Below are positions 8,961 to 16,384 of a DNA stretch of 64,000 bases, one piece after another. Within the stretch, counting starts at the first letter, position 1. The number at the start of each line of letters is the position of its first letter. The notes beneath the pieces were generated by a model. It ran no database searches and was not told the origin of the DNA. It saw only the letters and a list, made by a program, of their open reading frames with translations. Both the position numbers and the translations under genes were made by a program. Location of the stretch: the NCBI RefSeq assembly GCF_022836875.1, contig NZ_CP090376.1:1488001-1552000 (forward strand), in the 5' to 3' direction. Origin of the DNA: Flavobacterium enshiense. Lineage in GTDB: Bacteria > Bacteroidota > Bacteroidia > Flavobacteriales > Flavobacteriaceae.

Positions 8961-10094
8961 TTAAACCGAAGTTTTTCGCACTTTCCAAAGAGAAGCCGAT
9001 GTAGTTACTACTATTGGAATCATCATTATCAAATGTGCCTTGTTGAGCATGTAAATAAGATAAATCGCAATACAGCCAAAACTCACCAGTACAAGACGGT
9101 TAACCCAAACTGTATTTTTTTGCAATACAAGCCAAACCAATGGAAGGAAAAGAGGACTAATCAGTAATGCATTGTAATTCCACAATATTTCCTGATGAAG
9201 AGAGTACAATCCCACCAAAGAAAAGAATAACCCCATTGTTCCCACAACAGCTAAATAAACAATTGCTGCCTTTCTCTTTTTGTAAACCAAATAAGCTAAG
9301 ACCAACAAGGCCAGCGCAAAAGTATAAATGTTGTTCCAAAGCGATTTTTGGGCGCCGTTTTGTGAACTTTTAAAAACAGTTACCGTGCTGCCGCTTAATT
9401 TTTTACCGTCAATTTTTGTCTGTTCAATGCCCTGCAATAATTCTATCGGGAGGAATAACTGGTCGCACTGTTTGTCGGTCTTAGCTCCAAACATCAAGTT
9501 GATTCCCAGGTTCTCGTAGAATTTATCGGTCTGGTAATCATAAAGGATCTGTCGGTATTTTTTTTGGGTATCAGGAACATTGGTCGAAATCGGATGTGGT
9601 AATACTTTGTTTATCACATCGCGTACCATGGTGGTGCAATTCCTATCTATGAATTTATACGTATAGAAGCGTTTCTCAGAGGCAAGAACATCGCCTAGCT
9701 CTGCGTAAATCTGTTGTTTTTGCGCCTGAGTGAGGTTCAATTTCTGTTCGAAAATATCGCGGTCGTCATAGACATAGCTGTAATTGAATTCTTCAAAGCT
9801 GCTGGTGCTTACAAAGTATTCCAAATCGCCTTTAACGAATTTTCCGTAAAAATTTGGTGTGGTAAAGTCGAAAGTACCATAATTGTAAACAATGTCTATA
9901 TTGTTTGCGGGGTCATTAATGCGAAGCGCGGTGTGTCCGTATAAAGAATATAATTCCGCTCCGGTTCCGCAGGTGAGCAGGCTTACCGTAGCTTTTTCAG
10001 ATAAAATGGCATTTTGTGCTCCTGCCGAAGTGATAAAAAAGAAAGTAATCAGTAAATATTTGAAAAACCTGACGGATGAAATATGTGGTATCAT
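8961..10094 (-). CDS. DUF4105 (Lnb-like N-terminal periplasmic domain) membrane protein
   Basis: A 377-residue protein. An N-terminal signal sequence (residues 1-26, ending SAGAQ) is followed by a periplasmic domain with LLTCGTGAELYSLYGHTALR and, later, FIDRNCTTMVRDVI, features of the DUF4105 family related to the Lnb lipoprotein N-acyltransferase periplasmic domain. The conserved Cys and His sit in a papain-like/NlpC-like arrangement. About four to five membrane helices follow in the last 120 residues. The start overlaps the stop of the PorV2-like gene by one base, so the two are co-translated. Function in Flavobacterium is not established; an envelope enzyme is the reasonable inference. Confidence 0.8.
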   Translation of the reverse strand: MIPHISSVRFFKYLLITFFFITSAGAQNAILSEKATVSLLTCGTGAELYSLYGHTALRINDPANNIDIVYNYGTFDFTTPNFYGKFVKGDLEYFVSTSSFEEFNYSYVYDDRDIFEQKLNLTQAQKQQIYAELGDVLASEKRFYTYKFIDRNCTTMVRDVINKVLPHPISTNVPDTQKKYRQILYDYQTDKFYENLGINLMFGAKTDKQCDQLFLPIELLQGIEQTKIDGKKLSGSTVTVFKSSQNGAQKSLWNNIYTFALALLVLAYLVYKKRKAAIVYLAVVGTMGLFFSLVGLYSLHQEILWNYNALLISPLFLPLVWLVLQKNTVWVNRLVLVSFGCIAIYLIYMLNKAHLIMMIPIVVTTSASLWKVRKTSV

Positions 10095-11170
10095 TATCTG
10101 AAAATGCCTAAATCAACTTTTAGCGAAAAAATATTGGAATATAAAGCAGCGCTCTGGTCGCCTAAATCGGTCAGGGCATAATCCACCTGAATGCCTTTGT
10201 ATTTAAATCCGATACCGATATTGGGCTGAAAACTCACTTTTTTAGAATTGTCTATTTCGGTAATTTTCTGGAAATTACCCAAGCCGGCACGAAGAAAAAC
10301 CAAATCGATGTACCCGCCTTCAAATCCGATGGCAGGATCAATACTTACCAGATTTGATGAGAAGATGTCGTTGGTTCGGGCAAACTGCATGTTTAGGTTC
10401 GCTGCCGCCAAAAGACTGTAATCATAATGGAAAATAAACTTTTTGGACATCCCTAATTGTGCCTTCGGTAAAGTGACTTCCGAAGTTTCTGGGGCTTCCT
10501 GATTTTCGCCGGGAACGGCATCTTTTATTTTTTGGAACTCTTCGTCGTTTATGGCCCAAGTGTTGTAAGTTGTGGTGATATCGCGAAGCATAAGTCCGAA
10601 CTTCCATTCGTCCTGTGTTTCATACTGTAATCCCAGATCAAAACCAAATCCCCAGGAGCTGGCAAAATCACCAATTATACGACGTATGATTTTTGCGTTG
10701 ATCCCATAGTTGAATCCCTGAACCGGAAGCGCTCTTGCGTATGACACCGTAACAGCATAATCAGCCGCTGAAAACAAACTGATACGGTTGTAATCGACAT
10801 TGCCCTGACTGTCTATAAGTTGTGTGGTATTTAATATGTCATCAACCCCGAAACGGATTAACGATACACCGACAGCGCTACGGTCATCCAAAGGCATGGC
10901 ATAGGCGGCATAGTCGTATTGGGCGATGTTGGCAAAATAACTGGCGTGCATTAACGAAACCTGATTGTCTTCCATTTTTAAAAGGCCGGCAGGGTTCCAG
11001 TATCCGGAGTTAACATCGGCAGTATGGGATACCACCACATTCGACATGCCCAGTGCTGCAGCATCTACACCAATGCTCATGAATTCGTTAGAGTATTTTC
11101 TAACAACCTGTGAGTGAGTGATTACTGATATAAAAAGCACCAATAAAAGGCAGGTCTTTTTCAAAGTCAT
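10094..11170 (-). CDS. PorV/PorQ-family outer membrane protein (PorV2-like)
   Basis: A 358-residue protein with a signal peptide (residues 1-20). The mature start has the PorV/UPF0164 signature: EFMSIGVDAAALGMSNVVV, then NSGYWNPAGL, and alternating beta-strands to the C-terminus, as in FadL-like barrels. PorV shuttles T9SS cargo at the outer membrane. PorV2-type paralogues are widespread in Flavobacteriia and their exact role is less clear. It heads a two-gene operon with a DUF4105 protein. A consensus minus-strand -7 element lies about 80 bp upstream. A T9SS-sorted protease occurs elsewhere in the window (54.3 kb), consistent with an active T9SS. Confidence 0.8.
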   Translation of the reverse strand: MTLKKTCLLLVLFISVITHSQVVRKYSNEFMSIGVDAAALGMSNVVVSHTADVNSGYWNPAGLLKMEDNQVSLMHASYFANIAQYDYAAYAMPLDDRSAVGVSLIRFGVDDILNTTQLIDSQGNVDYNRISLFSAADYAVTVSYARALPVQGFNYGINAKIIRRIIGDFASSWGFGFDLGLQYETQDEWKFGLMLRDITTTYNTWAINDEEFQKIKDAVPGENQEAPETSEVTLPKAQLGMSKKFIFHYDYSLLAAANLNMQFARTNDIFSSNLVSIDPAIGFEGGYIDLVFLRAGLGNFQKITEIDNSKKVSFQPNIGIGFKYKGIQVDYALTDLGDQSAALYSNIFSLKVDLGIFR

Positions 11171-11250
11171 TTGTTATTACTATATGAAATAAGCCAGAGA
11201 GATAATTGCTTACAAGATGTTTTTAATATGTGTATCCTTTCTGGTTTGCG

Positions 11251-11258
11251 CAAATATA
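11251..11258 (-). promoter_or_regulatory. Bacteroidota -7 promoter element for the PorV2-like operon
   Basis: On the minus strand the sequence reads TATATTTG, an exact TAnnTTTG match, followed by CGC. It lies about 80 bp upstream of the gene start in an otherwise non-coding 263-bp gap (11171-11433) where I see no other gene. Confidence 0.6.
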
Positions 11259-11403
11259 ACATAATAAGATGAAACGGTCATTAAAAAACATTCCTTCAAA
11301 TTGTTGCCGTAAGGACTCAGTGCCTGAATTTATTGCACAACAACTTTTTGGCAAGAATTAAAAAACTCAATTACTAAACTCCGTTTTATATTAACTTATT
11401 GTA

Positions 11404-11411
11404 TAACTTTG
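11404..11411 (+). promoter_or_regulatory. -7 promoter element for pssA
   Basis: TAACTTTG matches TAnnTTTG exactly and ends 22 bp before the pssA ATG. No clear TTG -33 element is seen at the usual distance. Confidence 0.55.
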
Positions 11412-11433
11412 TGTCAGTTTAAAAAGAAAACGC

Positions 11434-12177
11434 ATGTCATTTAAAAAACAGATCCCAAATCTTATTACATTCTTAAATCTTACTGCAGGACTTTTGGCGT
11501 TGATACACGCTTTTAACGGTAGTTATCCTGAAGCATTTTCTTTAGTTTGCCTAGGTATCTTTTTTGATTTTTGGGACGGTTTTTTTGCACGTATTTTTAA
11601 TGCACAAAGTCCTTTAGGTGTACAGTTGGACTCGCTTGCCGATATGGTGACCAGTGGTGTGGTACCTGGGTTAGTGATGTATAAAATGCTGTCTGATATT
11701 CAGGAGAACCAAGATATTTATACCCTGACGCCTGAGACCAATTACATGGCAATTGTGCCTTATATCGGTTTCATAATTACGATTGCATCATGTTATCGTT
11801 TAGCGAAGTTCAATATTGATACCCGCCAAACCGATTCATTCATCGGATTGCCAACACCGGCAAATGCGCTATTAATCATGAGTATTCCGATGATTTTGTT
11901 TGCCAGTCAGTACGAATGGCTTTCAAATATTTTGAGTAACCCTTATTTTCTGGTTGGCTTAAGTTTCTTAAGTGCTTATCTGTTAAATGCCGAAATTCCT
12001 TTGTTTTCATTGAAAGTGAAATATTTTAGCTGGGAGAAAAATAAACTTCAAGTGTTCTTTTTAGCTGTTTGTGCTATATTATTAGTGATGTTCCAGTATT
12101 TGGCTATTCCACTGATTATTCTTTTTTATGTATTCCTTTCGGTGATAAATAATAAGGTTTTAAATAAGCAGGTTTAA
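11434..12177 (+). CDS. pssA: CDP-diacylglycerol--serine O-phosphatidyltransferase
   Basis: Makes phosphatidylserine, the precursor of phosphatidylethanolamine, from CDP-diacylglycerol and serine at the inner membrane. The CDP-alcohol phosphatidyltransferase motif is clear near residues 48-75: DGFFARIF, then G and LDSLADM, fitting DGx2ARx8Gx3Dx3D. The remainder is six to eight hydrophobic helices. The 247-residue length fits Bacteroidota PssA. The start is supported by a -7 promoter element just upstream. The GH25 gene follows after three bases and probably shares the transcript. Confidence 0.93.
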   Translation: MSFKKQIPNLITFLNLTAGLLALIHAFNGSYPEAFSLVCLGIFFDFWDGFFARIFNAQSPLGVQLDSLADMVTSGVVPGLVMYKMLSDIQENQDIYTLTPETNYMAIVPYIGFIITIASCYRLAKFNIDTRQTDSFIGLPTPANALLIMSIPMILFASQYEWLSNILSNPYFLVGLSFLSAYLLNAEIPLFSLKVKYFSWEKNKLQVFFLAVCAILLVMFQYLAIPLIILFYVFLSVINNKVLNKQV

Positions 12178-12180
12178 TTC

Positions 12181-13056
12181 ATGAGACGTGTTTCTGCAAA
12201 GAAAACTCCACCGAAAAGAACATCACGGTCAAAATCTTCAAAAACAACCAAAACTCCTTTTGGGCGATTATTGCTGTTTACTTTGGGAGTGCTTTTTGTG
12301 GTTTTGTTAATTGGGGTGGTTTATAATTACCGAAACGGACTGCTTTATTATCTGGGATTTAAAACCGATAAAAATGTAAACGAGCTCACCGAAGATGAAC
12401 GCGAAATTGAGGATATCCGCATTTTTGAAGTGCTGAGCAGGCACGATACCCAACTGGTTGGTTTTGATGTTTCCGAATACCAATCGGAAATAGAATGGGG
12501 GAAAATCGATAAGATCGAAGATGAATTTCCATTATCTTTTGTTTTTATTCGTGCTACAGCCGGAAGCGCCAAAACTGATTCCCGTTACAAAGAAAACTGG
12601 GAAGCGGCCAAAGAGCATTATTTTGTTCGGGGGGCTTATCACTATTATCGACCGAATGAGAATTCAATTGCTCAGGCTGAGAATTTTATCCGAACCGTAA
12701 AACTCAAAAAAGGAGATTTACCTCCGGTGCTTGATATTGAGAAATTACCCAGAAAACAATCTGTCGACAGTTTGAAAGTAGGCTTACGCCGTTGGTTAAA
12801 GCATGTCGAAAAACATTATAAGGTAAAGCCGATTATTTATTCCGGAGAGAGTTATTATACCGATTTTCTAAAGAAAGAATTTAAAGGGTATCCATTGTGG
12901 ATTGCGAATTACAATTTCTTTGTGGAGCGGATTCAGAAAGACTGGCATTTTTGGCAGTTTACCGAGAAAGCCCAGATCCCGGGTATAAAGGGAATGGTTG
13001 ATGTTAATGTGTTTAACGGAAACAGCGAAGATTTAAAGGCGCTTTGTATTCAGTAG
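12181..13056 (+). CDS. Glycoside hydrolase family 25 (lysozyme-like), membrane anchored
   Basis: A 291-residue protein. A basic N-terminus (residues 1-28) and one membrane helix (about 29-48) anchor a periplasmic catalytic domain. GH25 hallmarks are GFDVSEYQSEIEW at the start of the barrel, FVFIRATAG, GAYHYYRP, LPPVLDIE with the catalytic acidic pair, and a C-terminal HFWQFTE strand. GH25 enzymes cut beta-1,4 links between MurNAc and GlcNAc. A role in cell-wall turnover is inferred. It lies three bases behind pssA. Its stop codon abuts, without a single spacer base, the stop of the convergent DUF5808 gene. Confidence 0.88.
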   Translation: MRRVSAKKTPPKRTSRSKSSKTTKTPFGRLLLFTLGVLFVVLLIGVVYNYRNGLLYYLGFKTDKNVNELTEDEREIEDIRIFEVLSRHDTQLVGFDVSEYQSEIEWGKIDKIEDEFPLSFVFIRATAGSAKTDSRYKENWEAAKEHYFVRGAYHYYRPNENSIAQAENFIRTVKLKKGDLPPVLDIEKLPRKQSVDSLKVGLRRWLKHVEKHYKVKPIIYSGESYYTDFLKKEFKGYPLWIANYNFFVERIQKDWHFWQFTEKAQIPGIKGMVDVNVFNGNSEDLKALCIQ

Positions 13057-13281
13057 TTAATGATTAGAAATTAACGTTACCACGAAAATAAAGAAAAGAG
13101 CCATTCCAAGGAATAAAAGAACGGCTTTGGTGTTGGCGAAATTGATGGTCCAGCCCATCCATTCAATTTTTTTAGGAACCATGACTCTCGGATCTTTCGG
13201 ATTGTAATAGAAAATTCCCCATTTCCAGTTATTTGGGTCTTTGTGCCAGTTGTCTAAAGTTTCCTTATCTGGATTTTCCAT
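13057..13281 (-). CDS. Small DUF5808-type membrane protein
   Basis: A 74-residue protein. The soluble first half contains NNWKWGIFYYNPKDPRVMVP and GWTINFAN, the recognisable DUF5808 pattern. One C-terminal membrane helix follows (about residues 52-71). Function is unknown. It is the last gene on the minus strand behind lptB with a 39-bp gap, so it may be read with the envelope operon. Confidence 0.75.
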   Translation of the reverse strand: MENPDKETLDNWHKDPNNWKWGIFYYNPKDPRVMVPKKIEWMGWTINFANTKAVLLFLGMALFFIFVVTLISNH

Positions 13282-13320
13282 TTGCTGCAGAGACAGAAGT
13301 TTGCTGACTTTTTGTCTTAA

Positions 13321-14061
13321 TTAAAACTCCAGTTTCTTTTTTCTCAACTCAAAATTCTGACCTAAATATACACGACGTACCATCTCGTCTTCCACCAACT
13401 CATCCGGTACTCCGGCTTTTAGGATACCTCCTTCAAACATTAGATAGGTTTTGTCTGTAATTGCAAGGGTTTCCTGTACGTTGTGGTCGGTAATAAGGAT
13501 TCCGATGTTTTTGTTTTTCAATTGAGCGACGATACGCTGAATATCTTCTACCGCCACCGGGTCAACTCCCGCAAACGGCTCATCCAATAAAATGAATTTC
13601 GGGTCAGTAGCCAAGCAACGTGCGATTTCCGTACGACGGCGTTCTCCTCCCGAAAGTAGATCCCCTCGGTTAGTTCTGATATGCTGTAGGCTGAATTCGT
13701 CAATCAGTGATTCCATTTTAGCCTCCTGTTCCACTTTGGAAAGGTTTGTAAGCTGTAATACGCTTAAAATATTGTCCTCAATGCTCAGTTTTCGGAAAAC
13801 CGAAGCTTCCTGAGCCAGATATCCGATACCGTGTTGTGCGCGTTTATACATAGGGAAGTCGGTAATATTGGTGTCGTCCAGGTAGATGTTTCCCGCATTG
13901 GGCTTTACCAAACCAACAATCATGTAGAAGGAAGTGGTTTTTCCGGCTCCGTTCGGGCCTAATAAACCAACGATTTCTCCACGATTTACTTCCACCGAAA
14001 CGCCTTTTACCACGCTTCTGCCTTTGTAGGTTTTAACAATATTATCGGCTCTTAATTTCAT
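13321..14061 (-). CDS. lptB: LPS export ABC transporter ATP-binding protein
   Basis: ATPase of the LptB2FGC complex that powers lipopolysaccharide transport from the inner membrane to the cell surface. Visible motifs are Walker A GPNGAGKTTSFYMIVGL, the Q-loop context YLAQEASVFRKL, the signature LLSGGERRRTEIAR, Walker B FILLDEPFAGVDP and the switch His in LITDHNVQETL. The length of 246 residues is standard. LptF/G are not in the window, as is usual because lptB is often separate. It sits about 100 bp downstream of the kdsD-tatC-CMD run, linking KDO synthesis and LPS export by position. Confidence 0.93.
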   Translation of the reverse strand: MKLRADNIVKTYKGRSVVKGVSVEVNRGEIVGLLGPNGAGKTTSFYMIVGLVKPNAGNIYLDDTNITDFPMYKRAQHGIGYLAQEASVFRKLSIEDNILSVLQLTNLSKVEQEAKMESLIDEFSLQHIRTNRGDLLSGGERRRTEIARCLATDPKFILLDEPFAGVDPVAVEDIQRIVAQLKNKNIGILITDHNVQETLAITDKTYLMFEGGILKAGVPDELVEDEMVRRVYLGQNFELRKKKLEF

Positions 14062-14163
14062 CTTTTTTAAGTTGCAGCGTAATCAATGTTGCTGAGTGAC
14101 TAAATTTTTGTGTTTGCAAATAAACGAATAACAGGATATTTGCATCAACAAATTAACAAATAA

Positions 14164-14511
14164 TTATTCCTGATTTTCTAAAGCTTCCCAAAATTCGTAA
14201 GCTCTTCTCAGGTGCGGAATAACAATAGTTCCGCCAACTAAAGTGGCAATTCCCATGGTTTCCATCATTTCCTCTTTGGTTATCCCGTTTTTGTATGCGG
14301 TTTCCAAATGGTATTTGATGCAATCATCGCAACGTAATACTGCTGAAGCAACCAATCCCAAAAGTTCTTTGGTTTTTACATCCAAAGCGCCTTCCATATA
14401 GGCATTGGTATCTAAATTGAAAATTCGTTTGATAACTTTATTGTCATCGGCCAATAATTTTTCGTTCATTTTCGAACGGTAGTCGTTGAATTCTTTTACT
14501 AAATCAGCCAT
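14164..14511 (-). CDS. Carboxymuconolactone decarboxylase / AhpD-like protein
   Basis: A 115-residue all-helical protein with the AhpD-like redox motif CDDCIKYHLETAYKNGITKE (CxxC then His). Members use the cysteine pair for peroxide or disulfide chemistry, or act as decarboxylases; the CxxCxxxH motif favours the redox type. Two bases separate it from the upstream tatC. Placement in the kdsD-tatC-lptB operon gives no direct clue to its substrate. Confidence 0.88.
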   Translation of the reverse strand: MADLVKEFNDYRSKMNEKLLADDNKVIKRIFNLDTNAYMEGALDVKTKELLGLVASAVLRCDDCIKYHLETAYKNGITKEEMMETMGIATLVGGTIVIPHLRRAYEFWEALENQE

Positions 14512-14513
14512 GA

Positions 14514-15332
14514 TTAAATGGTTTTAAGTTCTTCCTTCTTGGTTACAAAACTTGATATAAAAATACTTATCTCATACAGAATTACAAGCGGAATGGTTAC
14601 AATCGTCTGACTGATTACATCAGGAGGTGTGACAATTGCGGCTATAATTAGGATGATAACATACGAGTATTTTCTGTAATCCCTCAAGAATTGAGGTGTT
14701 ACGATTCCAAGCTTTGAAAGGAAATAAATTACGATTGGCAATTCAAAGACCAAACCTGTAGCAAGTGAGGTTGTTTTTACCAATCCGATGTATGATTCTA
14801 CGTCGATGGCGTTTTTGACATGGTCACTAATGGTTAGGTTGGCCAGGAAATTAATGGAGAGCGGTGTCAGGACAAAATAACCGAATGCTACTCCCATAAA
14901 GAATAAGAGTGAAGCAATAAAAATAAAAAGCTTAATGTTTTTGCGTTCTTTGTCATATAGGGCCGGGCTGACAAATTTCCATAATTCCCACAGGATAAAA
15001 GGGAAAGCAATTATGAATCCTACCGTAATCGCAGTCCAGATTAGCATTGAGAATTGCCCTTCCATGGTTCGGTTTTGCAATTCGAATGGTAATTCCTGAA
15101 TGCAGAAACTTTTGTCCAAATCGTATTGGTTGGCTATCTCGCAAAAGAAGCGGTAGGTTATGAAATTACCGTCTTTTGGGCCGAATATAACAGTGTCGAA
15201 AATGAAATCGCTAAAGTGATAGGCTACGCAGCCGCCTATAAGAATGGCAATTGTGCTTCGTACCAACAGCCATCTGAATTCCTCCAAATGTTCTAAAAAA
15301 GACATTTCTTTTCCGGATTTATTCGCTGCCAT
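14514..15332 (-). CDS. tatC: Sec-independent (twin-arginine) protein translocase TatC
   Basis: Integral membrane receptor for folded twin-arginine substrates. It begins with the conserved MSFLEHLEEFRWLLVRS motif and has six hydrophobic helices, with FPFILWELWKFVSPALY and DYRKYSYV as family signatures near the middle and end. The length of 272 residues is normal for Bacteroidota. Its start overlaps the kdsD stop by one base. No tatA is present in the window. Confidence 0.94.
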   Translation of the reverse strand: MAANKSGKEMSFLEHLEEFRWLLVRSTIAILIGGCVAYHFSDFIFDTVIFGPKDGNFITYRFFCEIANQYDLDKSFCIQELPFELQNRTMEGQFSMLIWTAITVGFIIAFPFILWELWKFVSPALYDKERKNIKLFIFIASLLFFMGVAFGYFVLTPLSINFLANLTISDHVKNAIDVESYIGLVKTTSLATGLVFELPIVIYFLSKLGIVTPQFLRDYRKYSYVIILIIAAIVTPPDVISQTIVTIPLVILYEISIFISSFVTKKEELKTI

Positions 15333-16297
15333 TATATAATTCCTTCTTTTAAAATGTCATGAATGTGAAGAACGCCTTTGTATTGGTTGCTGTCGATAAC
15401 AATCATTTGTGTAATGGAGTGGTTTTCCATGGTGTTGAATGCATCTACAACCATATCTGATAATTGTACCGTTTTTGGATTTTTGGTCATGATGTCCTTG
15501 GCGGTCAAATCTCCGAAACTGTCTCTGTTTTCAAGCATTCTTCGTATGTCACCATCGGTTATGATGCCGACCACATGATTATTTTCAACTACAGCGGTAA
15601 CGCCCAAACGCTTTTCGGAAATTTCCATGATTATGTGTCTGATATCGGAATCCGGAGTTACCTGAGGGCGATGTGTCTGATCCAGCATATCGACCACGCG
15701 AAGCAATAATTTTTTGCCTAACGCACCACCTGGATGGTACTTTGCAAAGTCTTCGCTTCCGAAGTTTCGGATTTCCATCAAACAAACGGCAAGCGCATCT
15801 CCCAAAACCAATTGCGCCGTAGTGCTGTTGGTTGGAGCTAAATTATTAGGGCAGGATTCCATATCTACATGAGCGTTTAAAACGCAGTCGGATTCTTTGC
15901 CCAGAAAAGAGTTTTTATTAGCGGTCATGCCGATAAGGGTATTGCCAAAACGCTTTAATAAAGGAACAAGTACTTTGATTTCCGGGCTATTGCCGCTTTT
16001 AGAAATGCAGATAATCACATCTCCGGGTTGGACCATTCCTAAATCGCCGTGAATAGCTTCGGCTGCATGAAGGAACATGGAAGGTGTGCCTGTGGAATTG
16101 AAAGTTGCTACCATTTTAGTAGCAATGATGGCGCTTTTTCCGATGCCGGTAACTATTAGGCGGCCTTTGCAACTGTAGATTAACTCTACCGCTTTTGCAA
16201 AATCATCATCAATGAAATTTATAAGATTAGCAACGCTCTCGCTTTCTGATAATATAGTTTTTTTTGCCGTGTTTAAAATGGTTTCCCTGACTGTCAA
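15332..16297 (-). CDS. kdsD: Arabinose-5-phosphate isomerase (KpsF/GutQ family)
   Basis: Interconverts ribulose-5-phosphate and arabinose-5-phosphate, the first step of KDO synthesis for lipopolysaccharide. An N-terminal SIS domain (about residues 30-180) shows GRLIVTGIGKSAIIATKM, SKSGNSPEI and HPGGALGKKL. Two CBS domains follow (about 200-320) with GIITDGDIRRML and VLHIHDIL. The length of 321 residues is typical. It leads a minus-strand operon with tatC, a CMD protein, and probably lptB, and is divergent from recQ across 87 bp carrying promoter elements on both strands. Confidence 0.92.
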   Translation of the reverse strand: MTVRETILNTAKKTILSESESVANLINFIDDDFAKAVELIYSCKGRLIVTGIGKSAIIATKMVATFNSTGTPSMFLHAAEAIHGDLGMVQPGDVIICISKSGNSPEIKVLVPLLKRFGNTLIGMTANKNSFLGKESDCVLNAHVDMESCPNNLAPTNSTTAQLVLGDALAVCLMEIRNFGSEDFAKYHPGGALGKKLLLRVVDMLDQTHRPQVTPDSDIRHIIMEISEKRLGVTAVVENNHVVGIITDGDIRRMLENRDSFGDLTAKDIMTKNPKTVQLSDMVVDAFNTMENHSITQMIVIDSNQYKGVLHIHDILKEGII

Positions 16298-16337
16298 AAT
16301 AGAAATTTTATTAATTTGTGAATATGAAAGATTTTCG

Positions 16338-16360
16338 TATCTTTATTCTCTGCAAATTTA
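16338..16360. promoter_or_regulatory. Divergent promoter region between kdsD and recQ
   Basis: On the minus strand TAAATTTG (16360-16353) matches TAnnTTTG exactly and faces kdsD. On the plus strand TATCTTTA (16338-16345) differs by one base and faces recQ. The two -7 elements lie within 25 bp of each other, so the two polymerases would compete for overlapping DNA. Confidence 0.5.
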
Positions 16361-16384
16361 TGTAAAAATACCTATTAATAGATA

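Noticed and set aside
9714..9944. 76-codon plus-strand frame inside the DUF4105 gene
   Set aside because: Fully antisense to a well-supported gene and with no family resemblance.
14164..15332. tatC/CMD as a toxin-antitoxin or stress cassette
   Set aside because: Both match standard families (TatC and AhpD-like) and belong to an operon with kdsD.
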